Both the position numbers and the translations under genes were made by a program. This document shows, in pieces, positions 29,275 through 37,910 of a stretch of DNA of 64,000 bases. The notes under the pieces are model-generated. The model was given only the letters and a program-made list of their open reading frames with translations, was not told where the DNA came from and searched no databases. The stretch lies in contig LS483371.1 in NCBI GenBank assembly GCA_900475325.1, positions 1,116,001-1,180,000 of the forward strand, given 5' to 3'. Position 1 is the first letter of the stretch; every line of letters begins with the position of its first letter. The stretch comes from Paucimonas lemoignei (GTDB lineage Bacteria; Pseudomonadota; Gammaproteobacteria; Pseudomonadales; Pseudomonadaceae).

Positions 29275-29736
29275 ATGGAGCATTGGAAACGCACCATCGA
29301 AAAGGCCAACCACTGTTTCATCGCCGGTGAGCTGGTCGACGCTCGTGAGTTGTATTTGCAAGCCCTGGCGCTGGCTCAAGTGCTGTTCGAGCGTTGGCCC
29401 AACCCTGATGAAGCGGTGGCCGCCTGTGTCATTTCCCATCACAACCTGGCAGACCTGCATCTGAGCCTGGGCCAGCCGGAGGAGAGCGCCGAGTACTTGT
29501 GCGCGATCCATCAGCGGCTGCTGCAGGTTGTGCAGGACCGGCGCTTGCCGCCGTCATTGCGCCAGGCAGCGCTGCGCCATAGCAGTAAAACCTACGCCGA
29601 GCTGCTGAGTTTCATCAGCGAACACGGCGAATACCCGCGAACCCATCGGCTGCTCAACAGTGGCGGCGAACACTCGCGCTCGTCCTTGCAACGCAATGCC
29701 GCTGCCACGTCCGGCCTTTATTACGGAGTACATTGA
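29275..29736 (+). CDS. Conserved hypothetical protein between fumC and sodA
   Basis: 153-residue helical protein corresponding in position to the unknown third gene of the P. aeruginosa fagA-fumC-orfX-sod operon. The first 80 residues look like tetratricopeptide-type helix pairs ([40 protein letters not shown]), suggesting protein binding. There is no signal peptide or metal motif. The start ATG 29275 ([13 protein letters not shown]) has GAGGAG seven bases upstream; an ATG at 29260 is in frame but poorer. It ends one base before the sodA start. Function unknown. Confidence 0.85.
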   Translation: MEHWKRTIEKANHCFIAGELVDARELYLQALALAQVLFERWPNPDEAVAACVISHHNLADLHLSLGQPEESAEYLCAIHQRLLQVVQDRRLPPSLRQAALRHSSKTYAELLSFISEHGEYPRTHRLLNSGGEHSRSSLQRNAAATSGLYYGVH

Positions 29737-29737
29737 T

Positions 29738-30349
29738 ATGCCGTTTACCCTGCCTGCCTTGCCTTATGCCTACGACGCCCTGGAACCGCACATCGATGCG
29801 CAGACCATGGAAATCCACTACAGCAAGCACCACCAGACCTACATCAACAACCTCAATGCCGCCGTCGAAGGTACTGAATGGGCTGAATGGCCAATCGAGA
29901 AACTGGTCGCCGCTGTGGGTCAACTGCCAGAGAAACTACGCCCGGCTGTGATCAATCAGGGTGGCGGTCATGCCAACCATTCGTTGTTCTGGGCAGTCAT
30001 GGCGCCCAACGGTGGTGGTTTGCCCGAAGGTCCGGTGGCCAAGGCGATCGACGAGCAACTGGGCGGCTTCGATGCCTTCAAGGACGCTTTCACCAAGGCG
30101 GCGCTGACTCGTTTCGGCAGCGGCTGGGCATGGTTGAGTGTCACTCCCGAGAAAAAGCTGGTGGTGGAGAGCAGTGGCAACCAGGACAGCCCGTTGATGA
30201 ACGGCAATACGCCGATCCTCGGCCTGGACGTCTGGGAGCACGCGTACTACCTGCTCTATCAGAACCGTCGCCCGGAATACATCAACGCGTTCTATAACGT
30301 CATCAACTGGGCGGAAGTCGCTCGGCGTTACCAGGCTGCGCTGGCCTGA
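29738..30349 (+). CDS. sodA: Manganese superoxide dismutase
   Basis: Cytoplasmic 203-residue enzyme that disproportionates superoxide. The metal ligands are visible: His in [12 protein letters not shown], His in [10 protein letters not shown], and Asp plus His in [23 protein letters not shown] and the position of glutamine-free residues around it favour manganese over iron, as does the Fur-led operon, which would express it when iron is low. ACGGAG precedes ATG 29738. Confidence 0.95.
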   Translation: MPFTLPALPYAYDALEPHIDAQTMEIHYSKHHQTYINNLNAAVEGTEWAEWPIEKLVAAVGQLPEKLRPAVINQGGGHANHSLFWAVMAPNGGGLPEGPVAKAIDEQLGGFDAFKDAFTKAALTRFGSGWAWLSVTPEKKLVVESSGNQDSPLMNGNTPILGLDVWEHAYYLLYQNRRPEYINAFYNVINWAEVARRYQAALA

Positions 30350-30378
30350 ACCTTCATCAATCAGATTCAAGGCCGTTT

Positions 30379-30510
30379 ATGCGCACGCAAATACTTACCA
30401 TCAGCACCGGGCGGCGGTGTCGCCTGGCATTGGGTTCGGTAGTGCTGTTGGCAGGTGTGGCTCTGCTGGTTTCACAGGGTCTTGAGTGGTTGAACTTCGC
30501 GGGCCTTTGA
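30379..30510 (+). CDS. 43-residue single-span membrane ORF, possible remnant of a ZIP-type transporter gene
   Basis: ATG 30379 has AAGG eight bases upstream and follows sodA by 29 bases. The peptide starts MRTQILTISTGRRCR, has one hydrophobic span (LALGSVVLLAGVALLVSQGL) and ends EWLNFAGL. It looks like the first helix of a longer membrane protein. In P. aeruginosa a ZIP-family metal transporter gene sits at this place after Mn-sod, so I infer a possible truncated N terminus. No further transporter sequence is seen before yjdM. It may instead be a genuine small membrane protein. Confidence 0.45.
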   Translation: MRTQILTISTGRRCRLALGSVVLLAGVALLVSQGLEWLNFAGL

Positions 30511-30560
30511 TACGTGGGGGCAGGGCAGTGGTGCGCGGGGTTACATTCGCTCCCTCGTCA

Positions 30561-30595
30561 GGGTAAAAACCCCTTATAATCCATGGTTTTTACCC
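30561..30595 (+). promoter_or_regulatory. Palindrome around a TATAAT box upstream of yjdM
   Basis: Perfect 10-base arms GGGTAAAAAC (30561-30570) and GTTTTTACCC (30586-30595) flank 15 bases that contain TATAAT at 30575-30580. No good -35 is visible, suggesting an activator-dependent or repressed promoter. The site ends 17 bases before the yjdM GTG. The regulator is unknown. Confidence 0.65.
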
Positions 30596-30612
30596 TTTGA
30601 CGCGAGAATACC

Positions 30613-30951
30613 GTGAGCTTACCTGCCTGCCCAAAATGCAATTCCGAATACACCTACGAAGACGGCGCTCAGCTGATCTGCCCGGAATGCGCTTACGAAT
30701 GGTCCGCCGACGGCTCCGCTGAAGCAGCCGAAGACGTCAAGGTCATCAAGGACTCCGTAGGCAACACCCTGCAGGATGGCGACACCGTCACCGTCATCAA
30801 GGACCTTAAAGTCAAAGGTTCGTCCCTGGTGGTCAAGGTGGGCACCAAGGTGAAGAATATTCGTCTGGTGGATGGCGATCACGATATCGACTGCAAGATC
30901 GACGGCATCGGCGCGATGAAATTGAAGTCGGAGTTTGTGAAGAAGGGGTGA
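30613..30951 (+). CDS. yjdM: YjdM/PhnA-type zinc-ribbon protein
   Basis: 112-residue protein once tied to alkylphosphonate use (PhnA), although no phosphonate genes are nearby. The N-terminal zinc ribbon is intact: [13 protein letters not shown] then [10 protein letters not shown]. The C-terminal half is the family SH3-like beta domain ([39 protein letters not shown]). The start is GTG 30613. It is preceded by the palindrome at 30561-30595 and followed by a terminator, so it is a single-gene unit. The true role is unclear. Confidence 0.9.
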   Translation: MSLPACPKCNSEYTYEDGAQLICPECAYEWSADGSAEAAEDVKVIKDSVGNTLQDGDTVTVIKDLKVKGSSLVVKVGTKVKNIRLVDGDHDIDCKIDGIGAMKLKSEFVKKG

Positions 30952-30996
30952 GTGGGTGTAGCTGAAACTGGGTCAATTCCAGTTTTGAATGACCTG

Positions 30997-31028
30997 AATC
31001 CGAAGTTCGAAAGGACTTCGGATTTTTC
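30997..31028 (+). terminator. Intrinsic terminator after yjdM
   Basis: A perfect ten-base stem AATCCGAAGT / ACTTCGGATT with an eight-base loop is followed by TTT. A second small hairpin (AAACTGG...CCAGTTT) lies just upstream at 30965-30985. Confidence 0.85.
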
Positions 31029-31085
31029 ATATCTGGCGTACAGGGTTTGCGGAAATTTCCTGTGTGGGCTTTTAACCTGACACTT

Positions 31086-31403
31086 CTAGCCTGATCGCGT
31101 AATAACGATCTGGGGCAGGTCATCCGACTCAGATGAGGTCATCGTGAGGTTGGCGCGAAAGCCAAGTCGATCGAGCATGTCGACCATGGCGTCAATCGTG
31201 AATTTCTCTACCTTGCCGTTTGCCAGCTCAGAGACGCGCGACTGCGTGAGGTTCAGCAGGATTGCGGCGTCACTTTGTTTGAGATTCAGCTGCTTCAGGC
31301 AATTTGTGATGAAGATCGAGAGATCCATTTTGAGAGCCATTTTGCTGGCTGTCTCAGGGTCATGAGAGACGTGGAACGGACTGGCGTGCAATTGAAGAGC
31401 CAT
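31086..31403 (-). CDS. XRE-family regulator, HigA/antitoxin-like, without a partner toxin
   Basis: 105-residue protein with a helix-turn-helix in the middle (LNLKQSDAAILLNLTQSRVSEL, residues about 38-59) followed by ANGKVEKFTIDAMVDMLDRLG. This arrangement is typical of HigA-like antitoxins of the RelE/HigB class. In such pairs the toxin gene usually abuts the antitoxin; the 390 bases upstream hold only a palindrome and a REP pair, with no RelE-like frame. It may be an orphan antitoxin or a stand-alone repressor. ATG 31403 is downstream of the palindrome at 31419-31438. Confidence 0.85.
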   Translation of the reverse strand: MALQLHASPFHVSHDPETASKMALKMDLSIFITNCLKQLNLKQSDAAILLNLTQSRVSELANGKVEKFTIDAMVDMLDRLGFRANLTMTSSESDDLPQIVITRSG

Positions 31404-31418
31404 CGGGCGCCTATGCGA

Positions 31419-31438
31419 TTATCTAAAATTTAAGATAA
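31419..31438 (-). promoter_or_regulatory. Candidate autoregulatory operator of the XRE gene
   Basis: TTATCTAAAATTTAAGATAA is a 20-base palindrome broken only by one mismatched central pair. It lies 16 bases upstream of the XRE start, where antitoxin-type repressors bind their own promoter. Confidence 0.6.
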
Positions 31439-31589
31439 AAGCTTAGCGCATTCTGATTTATTTAGTGAAGAGACGTCCTGGGGCGGGCATTTGGGACCCG
31501 TAGACGCCAACAAGAATTGAAATGCTTTTTTCGGTAGGAGGTCCCGCGCCGTCTTCGACTCCGCGCTGTTGCGCAGCAAACACGGAGCC

Positions 31590-31680
31590 GTGGGAGCGAG
31601 CTTGCTCGCGAAAGCGATATTTCTGCCTTCAGAAATATATCCGCATGTCCTGGCCTCTTCGCGAGCAAGCTCGCTCCCAC
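31590..31680. repeat. REP inverted pair (GTGGGAGCGAGCTTGCTCGC type)
   Basis: Arms GTGGGAGCGAGCTTGCTCGC... and the inverse ...GCGAGCAAGCTCGCTCCCAC flank a 41-base spacer. It is the main content of the 393-base gap 31404-31796. The rest of the gap is relatively AT-rich and shows no gene apart from the operator at 31419. Confidence 0.9.
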
Positions 31681-31796
31681 AAAAAAGCATTTCAATTCAA
31701 TCAGTTATTTTATGTTTTATAGGCGTGGCCGGACGGCATATGGAACGAAGTAAGCACTACTACCGGACAACATAAACCGTAACGAGCGATTGTTAC

Positions 31797-32069
31797 TTAC
31801 TCACCCTCATCAAACTTGTTCTCGATCAACTCCACGAGCCCGTCCAGCGCTGCCTGTGCGTCATCGCCTTCGGTCAGCAAGTGGATGTCGGTGCCTTTAC
31901 CGGCGGCGAGCATCATGACGGCCATGATGCTTTTGCCATCGACCATGCTTTCCGGGCTACGGCCGACGCGGATCTGGCAGGGGAATTTGCCGGCAACGCC
32001 AACGAACTTGGCTGCGGCGCGGGCGTGCAGGCCCAACTTGTTGATGATGGTGATTTGACGAGCGGGCAT
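31797..32069 (-). CDS. ptsO: HPr-like phosphocarrier NPr of the nitrogen PTS
   Basis: 90-residue phosphocarrier that moves phosphate from EI-Ntr to EIIA-Ntr (PtsN). The active-site His 16 lies in INKLGLHARAAAKFVGV and the regulatory Ser is in GKSIMAVMML. It is last in the rpoN-hpf-ptsN-rapZ-ptsO string, 16 bases after rapZ. It acts in regulation rather than sugar uptake. Confidence 0.96.
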   Translation of the reverse strand: MPARQITIINKLGLHARAAAKFVGVAGKFPCQIRVGRSPESMVDGKSIMAVMMLAAGKGTDIHLLTEGDDAQAALDGLVELIENKFDEGE

Positions 32070-32085
32070 CGCAGGGAAAGTCCTT

Positions 32086-32943
32086 TCAGCTTAGGTCGCG
32101 GTGGCGGACCTGAACATTTTTGAGGGATTGTTGCAGGACCTGACCCAGGCGTTCGGTCAGGTAGACCGAGCGGTGGTGCCCGCCAGTGCAGCCAATGGCA
32201 ATCGTGACATAGGAGCGGTTGCTGGCCGCGAAGCGCGGGAGCCATTTGTTGAGGTAGGTGAAGATGTCCTGAAACATCTCTTCGACATCAGGCTGAGCGG
32301 CCAGGTAATCAACAACCGGCTGATCCAGCCCTGACTGCTCGCGCAGCTCGGGCTTCCAATACGGGTTGGGCAGGCAGCGCACGTCGAACACCAGGTCGGC
32401 GTCAATGGGCATGCCGCGTTTGAACCCGAACGATTCGATCAAAAACGCAGTACCGGGTTCCGGCTTGTTCAACAGCCGCAGTTTGAGTGTGTCGCGAAGC
32501 TGGTACAGGTTCAGATGGGTTGTATTGATCTTCAGATCAGCCAGGTCGATGATCGGCCCAAGCAGGCTGGTCTCATCGCGGATGGCTTCTGCCAGCGAGC
32601 GATTGGCATTGCTCAGCGGGTGGCGACGGCGGGTTTCCGAGAAACGCTTGAACAGGGTCGACTCGTCCGCATCCAGGTAGAGCACATCGCACTGGATATT
32701 ACGCGCACGGACTTCTTCAAGCATCTGGGGGAAACGGGTCAGGTGGCTTGGCAAGTTACGGGCATCAATGGACACGGCCAGTAATGGCTCGGCCAGCTCG
32801 GTGTTGATCAGCGCGCGTTCGGCGAGTTCGGGAAGCAGCCCGGCGGGAAGGTTGTCAACGCAATAGAACCCGTTGTCTTCCAATACATCCAGAGCCGTAC
32901 TTTTGCCCGACCCCGAGCGACCGCTAACGATGATCATCCGCAT
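32086..32943 (-). CDS. rapZ: RNase adapter/nucleotide-binding protein RapZ
   Basis: 285-residue P-loop protein. In E. coli it delivers the sRNA GlmZ to RNase E and so tunes glucosamine-6-phosphate synthesis. Walker [17 protein letters not shown] is at the N terminus (about 7-14). The C-terminal domain has the family motif [17 protein letters not shown] near 243-259. It lies three bases after ptsN. The sRNA-adapter role in Pseudomonas is an inference. Confidence 0.96.
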   Translation of the reverse strand: MRMIIVSGRSGSGKSTALDVLEDNGFYCVDNLPAGLLPELAERALINTELAEPLLAVSIDARNLPSHLTRFPQMLEEVRARNIQCDVLYLDADESTLFKRFSETRRRHPLSNANRSLAEAIRDETSLLGPIIDLADLKINTTHLNLYQLRDTLKLRLLNKPEPGTAFLIESFGFKRGMPIDADLVFDVRCLPNPYWKPELREQSGLDQPVVDYLAAQPDVEEMFQDIFTYLNKWLPRFAASNRSYVTIAIGCTGGHHRSVYLTERLGQVLQQSLKNVQVRHRDLS

Positions 32944-32946
32944 GGT

Positions 32947-33411
32947 TTAATGCCCGTTCTGCTCATCCAGCACTACCTGATACAGCGCCTGATTAGTGTC
33001 GGCGCTACGTAAACGGTCACGTACTTCTTTGCGGTCGAGCATGCTGGCAATCTGGCGCAGCAGCTCAAGGTGCGCATCGGTGGCAGCTTCCGGAACCAGC
33101 AACACAAACAGCAGGTCCACCGGCGCACCATCGATGGCGTCGAAATCAACAGGTGCGTCCAGATGCAGCAAGGCGCTGATCGGGGATTCGCAGCCTTTCA
33201 AGCGGCAATGAGGAATGGCAATGCCATTACCAAAGCCGGTAGACCCGAGTTTCTCGCGGGCGACAAGACTCTCGAACACGGTTTGCGAATCCAGATCAGG
33301 CACTTCTCTGCCGATCAGGTTGGCAATTTGTTCGAGGACGCGTTTCTTACTGCCGCCCGGCACGTTCACCAGGGAACGGCCGGGGGTCAGGATATTTTCA
33401 ATTCGGATCAT
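32947..33411 (-). CDS. ptsN: Nitrogen-regulatory PTS EIIA protein PtsN
   Basis: 154-residue EIIA-Ntr that is phosphorylated by NPr and regulates potassium, nitrogen and carbon functions by protein binding. The phospho-His is in GNGIAIPHCRLKGCESPIS (about residue 66). The N terminus MIRIENILTPGRSLVN is typical. It is four bases upstream of rapZ and follows hpf. Confidence 0.97.
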   Translation of the reverse strand: MIRIENILTPGRSLVNVPGGSKKRVLEQIANLIGREVPDLDSQTVFESLVAREKLGSTGFGNGIAIPHCRLKGCESPISALLHLDAPVDFDAIDGAPVDLLFVLLVPEAATDAHLELLRQIASMLDRKEVRDRLRSADTNQALYQVVLDEQNGH

Positions 33412-33423
33412 TTTTGGGGGGTA

Positions 33424-33732
33424 TCAGCGAGCCGTCGCACCTTGAAGGTGGCCGATCTGCTTTTCCTTATGCTTGAGCAGTTGTCTATCCAGCTTGTCGG
33501 TCAGAAGATCAATCGCGGCGTACATATCATCATGCTCCGCATTGGCGACGATCTTCCCTCCGGGGATGTGCAGGGTGGCTTCGATTTTCTGTTTCAGCTT
33601 CTCGACCTCCATGATGACCTGCACATTGGTTATTTTGTCGAAGTGGCGCTCTAATCGTCCGAGTTTCTCGTTGATGTAGTCGCGTAGCGCGTCGGTCACA
33701 TCCAGTTGATGCCCACTGATGTTGACTTGCAT
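33424..33732 (-). CDS. hpf: Ribosome hibernation promoting factor HPF (short form)
   Basis: 102-residue protein that binds the 30S decoding centre in stationary phase. The family sequence MQVNISGHQLDVTDALRDYI, the KITNVQVIMEVEKLKQKIEA strand and IPGGKIVANAEHDDMYAAID are clear. It is the short form without the C-terminal dimer domain. It follows rpoN by 122 bases in the conserved rpoN-hpf-ptsN order. Confidence 0.96.
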   Translation of the reverse strand: MQVNISGHQLDVTDALRDYINEKLGRLERHFDKITNVQVIMEVEKLKQKIEATLHIPGGKIVANAEHDDMYAAIDLLTDKLDRQLLKHKEKQIGHLQGATAR

Positions 33733-33854
33733 ACCGCTTTCTCCTTATTGCCAGTGCATAAAGAGGCAGGCTTTTGCCTGCCACTGGAACGCTGTGGCTA
33801 GCAACCTGGGCTGCATACGACCTGCGTGGGCAAGGGTCGGTACAGGGCCTCTCG

Positions 33855-35348
33855 TCACATCAGTCGCTTACGTTCGCTGGAGGGCGCTATGCCAAGTGAT
33901 TCGCGGTACTTGGCGACTGTGCGGCGGGCTACTTGAATGCCTTGTGCCTCCAGTAAACCAGCGATCTTGCTGTCACTCAACGGCTTTTTCTGATTTTCCG
34001 CGGCAACCAGTTTTTTGATGATCGCGCGAATGGCTGTGGACGAACACTCACCGCCTTCAGAGGTACTTACGTGGCTTGAAAAGAAATATTTCAGCTCGTA
34101 AATACCGCGCGGGGTATGCATGAATTTTTGCGTGGTGACGCGCGAAATAGTCGATTCGTGCATGCCGACCGCTTCAGCGATGTCATGCAGTACCAACGGC
34201 TTCATCGCCTCATCGCCGTACTCGAGAAAGCCGCGTTGATGCTCGACGATCTGGGTCGCGACCTTCATCAATGTTTCGTTGCGGCTCTGCAGGCTCTTGA
34301 TGAACCAGCGAGCTTCCTGTAACTGATTGCGCATGAAGGTGTTGTCGGCGCTGGTATCTGCCCGGCGCACGAAGCCTGCGTACTGCGGATTGACCCGCAG
34401 GCGCGGCACGGATTCCTGATTGAGTTCCACCAGCCAGCGCTCGTTGTCCTTGCGCACGATCACATCGGGCACCACGTATTCCGCTTCTGTGGATTCGATT
34501 TGCGAGCCGGGGCGAGGGTTGAGGCTTTGGACCAGTTCGATGACCTGACGCAGCTCGTCTTCCTTGAGTTTCATGCGCCGCATCAACTGCGCATAGTCAC
34601 GGCTGCCGAGCAGGTCGATGAAATCACTGACCAGACGTTGCGCTTCGGCCAGCCAGCGGGTCTTGGCGGGTAGCTGGCGCAATTGCAGCATCAGGCATTC
34701 GCTCAGGTTGCGAGCGCCAATGCCGGCTGGTTCAAACTGTTGGATGCGGTGCAGCACGGCTTCGATCTCATCAAGCTCGATATCGAGTTCGGGATCAAAG
34801 GCGTCGAGAATTTCTTCGAGGGTTTCGTCGAGGTAGCCCTGATTGTTGATGCAGTCGATCAAGGTCACCGCGATCAGGCGATCAGTGTCGGACATCGGTG
34901 CCAGATTCAACTGCCACAGCAAATGGCTCTGCAGGCTTTCACCCACCGATGTACGCGTCGTGAAATCCCACTCGTCGTCATCGTTGCTGGGCAGGCTGCT
35001 GGCGCTGGTCTGGTAAACGTCTTCCCAGGCAGTATCCACGGGCAGTTCGTTGGGAATGCGCTCGTTCCAGTCGCCTTCCTCGAGGTTGTCCACAGTTGGC
35101 GCGGATTCCTGGTAGGTCGGTTCCTGAACGTCAGGGTTGGGCTTTTGCTCGATGTTGTCAGCCAGCGGGTCGGCGTTGTCGAAGTCGTCGCCTTCTTCCT
35201 GGCGTTCCAGCATGGGATTGGACTCCAGCGCCTCCTGAATCTCCTGTTGGAGGTCCAGCGTAGACAGTTGGAGTAAGCGGATGGCCTGTTGCAGCTGCGG
35301 CGTCATCGTCAGCTGCTGGCCCATTCTTAAGACTAGCGATGGTTTCAT
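33855..35348 (-). CDS. rpoN: RNA polymerase sigma-54 factor RpoN
   Basis: 497-residue sigma factor for -24/-12 promoters of nitrogen, flagellar and virulence genes. The Gln-rich activator-binding region I opens the protein ([20 protein letters not shown]). An acidic region II follows at about 50-120, with a helix-turn-helix near 385-405 ([18 protein letters not shown]). The RpoN box [10 protein letters not shown] is at 474-483. It lies 185 bases after lptB, so it may have its own promoter in addition to the lpt operon. Confidence 0.98.
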   Translation of the reverse strand: MKPSLVLRMGQQLTMTPQLQQAIRLLQLSTLDLQQEIQEALESNPMLERQEEGDDFDNADPLADNIEQKPNPDVQEPTYQESAPTVDNLEEGDWNERIPNELPVDTAWEDVYQTSASSLPSNDDDEWDFTTRTSVGESLQSHLLWQLNLAPMSDTDRLIAVTLIDCINNQGYLDETLEEILDAFDPELDIELDEIEAVLHRIQQFEPAGIGARNLSECLMLQLRQLPAKTRWLAEAQRLVSDFIDLLGSRDYAQLMRRMKLKEDELRQVIELVQSLNPRPGSQIESTEAEYVVPDVIVRKDNERWLVELNQESVPRLRVNPQYAGFVRRADTSADNTFMRNQLQEARWFIKSLQSRNETLMKVATQIVEHQRGFLEYGDEAMKPLVLHDIAEAVGMHESTISRVTTQKFMHTPRGIYELKYFFSSHVSTSEGGECSSTAIRAIIKKLVAAENQKKPLSDSKIAGLLEAQGIQVARRTVAKYRESLGIAPSSERKRLM

Positions 35349-35533
35349 GGCTGGGGCTTAACACCTTATTCGCCGGCGCACATGCGCCATCCACTACAGA
35401 GCGCCGGGGCGCCAACATAAGCAAATTATATGCCTGAAACCGAAGTGTTTGCCTAGAGTGTGATGGCGTTTTATGCGTCATCCATGGGTAAACACCCCAG
35501 GCCTTTCCTTCTGGCCGTTCAGGCCGCCCGCGC

Positions 35534-36259
35534 TTACAGGCGGAACTCGTGTCCGAGGTAAACCTCTTTGACCAACTGGTTGGCCAGGATGGTTTCCGAG
35601 TCGCCTTCTGCGATCAGTTGCCCATCATTGACGATGTAGGCGGTTTCGCAGATGTCCAGAGTTTCGCGCACGTTGTGATCGGTGATCAGAACGCCGATGC
35701 CCTTGGCCTTCAAGTGATGGATGATCTGCTTGATATCGCCCACCGAAATGGGGTCAACGCCGGCGAAAGGTTCATCCAGCAGGATGAACTTCGGCGATGT
35801 TGCCAGAGCGCGTGCGATCTCGACGCGACGACGTTCGCCACCGGACAGGCTCATACCGAGGTTGTCGCGGATGTGCGTGATGTGAAATTCCTGCAGCAGG
35901 CTTTCGAGTTCTTTGTTGCGCGCGGCGCGGTCCAGCTCAGGGCGTGTTTCGAGGATCGCCATGATGTTGTCCGAAACTGACAGCTTGCGAAAGATCGAGG
36001 CTTCCTGGGGTAGATAGCCGATACCCGCGCGAGCACGTCCGTGCATCGGCTGATGGCTGACGTCCAGGTCGTCGATCAATACGCGGCCCTGGTCAGCTTG
36101 CACAAGCCCGACAATCATGTAGAAGCAGGTGGTCTTGCCAGCGCCGTTGGGGCCCAGCAAGCCAACGATCTGACCGCTTTCAATCGAAATGCTCACATCG
36201 CGAACGACCTGGCGACTCTTGTAGCTCTTAGCCAAATGCTGGGCTTTCAGCGTCGCCAT
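35534..36259 (-). CDS. lptB: LPS export ABC transporter ATPase LptB
   Basis: 241-residue cytoplasmic ATPase that powers LPS extraction by LptFG and movement along LptC-LptA-LptD. Walker [17 protein letters not shown] is near residue 37, the signature is [15 protein letters not shown], Walker B is [12 protein letters not shown] and the switch His is in [12 protein letters not shown]. The start overlaps the lptA stop by one base. Confidence 0.98.
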   Translation of the reverse strand: MATLKAQHLAKSYKSRQVVRDVSISIESGQIVGLLGPNGAGKTTCFYMIVGLVQADQGRVLIDDLDVSHQPMHGRARAGIGYLPQEASIFRKLSVSDNIMAILETRPELDRAARNKELESLLQEFHITHIRDNLGMSLSGGERRRVEIARALATSPKFILLDEPFAGVDPISVGDIKQIIHHLKAKGIGVLITDHNVRETLDICETAYIVNDGQLIAEGDSETILANQLVKEVYLGHEFRL

Positions 36260-36804
36260 TACGGGGCCTTCTGCTGGTCAGGTTTCTTTTTCGGCTGGAT
36301 AACCATGTCGATGCGCGGGCGCGGCGTAGTGACTTTGCTGCCGCCATTGGCGCGTCCGGCGCTGACAATCTGCTTGACGGTGTCGTAGACGATTTTTTCG
36401 CCTTCGGACGTGTTGCCGTCATTGATGACCTTGGCCTTGTCGATCAGCACGATACGGTCCTGAGCCGCGTAATACTGGATGGTGATCGCATAAGCCTGGA
36501 CGATGGGTTTGTCCACCGCGGGTTTCTGCTCGTAATAAGCAAGGTTGCCCACTGCGGTAAATACATCGACTTCGCCCTGAGCGTTACGCGTGATGGTCAC
36601 CGTGTTGCCGGTGATCTTCATTGAGCCCTGGGTGATGATCACGCTGCCTTTATAAGTGGCTACGCCTTTCTTGTCGTCGAGTTGTGCGTCGTCGGACTGG
36701 ATGTGGATCGGCTGATCACGATCAGTCGGCAGGGACCAGGCGCTCGCGCTTCCCAGTGCTGCGCCCAGGCCAAGCAAAAAAGGAAGGGTTTTAACGAGCC
36801 TCAT
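36259..36804 (-). CDS. lptA: LPS transport periplasmic protein LptA
   Basis: 181-residue periplasmic bridge protein whose beta-jellyroll units form the LPS path from LptC to LptD. It has a signal peptide ([22 protein letters not shown]) followed by [20 protein letters not shown] and repeated strands. The C terminus is charged ([12 protein letters not shown]). It overlaps lptC by 14 bases and lptB by one, so the three are translationally linked. Confidence 0.96.
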   Translation of the reverse strand: MRLVKTLPFLLGLGAALGSASAWSLPTDRDQPIHIQSDDAQLDDKKGVATYKGSVIITQGSMKITGNTVTITRNAQGEVDVFTAVGNLAYYEQKPAVDKPIVQAYAITIQYYAAQDRIVLIDKAKVINDGNTSEGEKIVYDTVKQIVSAGRANGGSKVTTPRPRIDMVIQPKKKPDQQKAP

Positions 36805-37363
36805 ACTGTCCTCTTACGTTAGAAAGCAGGTCCATCCTGCCTTCGTTCAAATACGCTTTCATTCCCTTGGCCGTGGTCACACCGCCCGCGCCGTCGATTC
36901 TAACGGCTTGCTCGGTCTGCGCATATTGCTTCTGCGGGAATACGGTCATTCGACTGCTGGTAATAATGGTCGTACGTTTTTTGTCGTCGGTGCGTGCCAC
37001 ACGCACTGAATCGATCAGCTCGACCTGTTCGCCACCCGGCGATACCTCGCCCGTCTTGCTCTGGATGTGCCAGGGAAAGAGGGTGCCGCGGTACATTTGC
37101 AAGTCCGGCGTGGTCAGCATCGTCACGTCCGTGGCCTTGATGTGCTCGACCTTGTCGGCGGTCATTGCATACTGAAGCTTGCCGTCCGGCAGGTACTGAA
37201 CGCTGCGAGCGTTGATCGCGTAAAAGTCGATCGCGCTTTCGTCAATCGCCGCAGAGGGCTGATCCATGAAGCTTTCGGGGCTGATGTTCCAGTAGCCCAC
37301 AGCAGCCAGCAATAATGCCAGCACGCCAAGGACAAGAAACGATCGAATCTTTTTGCTGAACAT
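36791..37363 (-). CDS. lptC: LPS export membrane protein LptC
   Basis: 190-residue inner-membrane bitopic protein. One N-terminal helix (SFLVLGVLALLLAAVGYW) anchors a periplasmic jellyroll that takes LPS from LptBFG and hands it to LptA. The family motif FYAINARSVQYLPDGKLQY is present. It follows kdsC by nine bases. Confidence 0.96.
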   Translation of the reverse strand: MFSKKIRSFLVLGVLALLLAAVGYWNISPESFMDQPSAAIDESAIDFYAINARSVQYLPDGKLQYAMTADKVEHIKATDVTMLTTPDLQMYRGTLFPWHIQSKTGEVSPGGEQVELIDSVRVARTDDKKRTTIITSSRMTVFPQKQYAQTEQAVRIDGAGGVTTAKGMKAYLNEGRMDLLSNVRGQYEAR

Positions 37364-37372
37364 AAATGGCTT

Positions 37373-37897
37373 CTATAAGTAGGCGGCGTGGGCTGCTTCC
37401 AGGCTGCCCTGGGCGCTCATGATCATTTCGCAGAATTCGCGTGCAGCGCCTTCTCCGCCGCGCGCCTGAGTGATGCCGTGTGCATGTTGCCGGACGAAAC
37501 TGGCTGCGTTCGCAACCGCCATGCCCAGGGCCACGCGTCGAATGACCGGCAAGTCTGGCAGATCATCACCCAAATAGGCGACTTGTTCGTAACTTAGGCC
37601 TAATTTAGCCAGTAGTTCGTCAAGAACAACCAGTTTGTCCTCGCGGCCCTGGTAGAGGTGCTCAATGCCCAGGTTCTTGGCCCGGCGCTCTACCACAGGC
37701 GTCTTGCGCCCACTGATGATAGCTGTGGTTACGCCGGACGCGATCAGCATCTTGATGCCTTGGCCGTCCAGCGTATTGAAGGTCTTGAACTCGCTGCCAT
37801 CTTCCAGGAAGTACAGGCGGCCATCGGTGAGCACGCCGTCTACGTCAAAAATTGCCAGCTTGATGTTCTTGCCGCGTTGCAGCAGATCCGTGGTCAT
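37373..37897 (-). CDS. kdsC: 3-deoxy-D-manno-octulosonate 8-phosphate phosphatase KdsC
   Basis: 174-residue HAD phosphatase that makes free Kdo for LPS core. The HAD nucleophile motif is DVDGVLTDGRLYF (Asp pair near 19-21). Motif II is in TAIISGRKTPVV and motif III is VAYLGDDLPDLPV. It is a tetrameric cap-less type, as expected from its length. It lies 13 bases after kdsD, the preceding Kdo step. Confidence 0.97.
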   Translation of the reverse strand: MTTDLLQRGKNIKLAIFDVDGVLTDGRLYFLEDGSEFKTFNTLDGQGIKMLIASGVTTAIISGRKTPVVERRAKNLGIEHLYQGREDKLVVLDELLAKLGLSYEQVAYLGDDLPDLPVIRRVALGMAVANAASFVRQHAHGITQARGGEGAAREFCEMIMSAQGSLEAAHAAYL

Positions 37898-37910
37898 TTA
37901 CAGGTCTCCA

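Noticed and set aside
31430..31690. 86-codon minus-strand frame upstream of the XRE gene, a possible toxin
   Set aside because: It is mainly the translation of the REP arms (GSELAREEA) and shows no RelE/HigB features.
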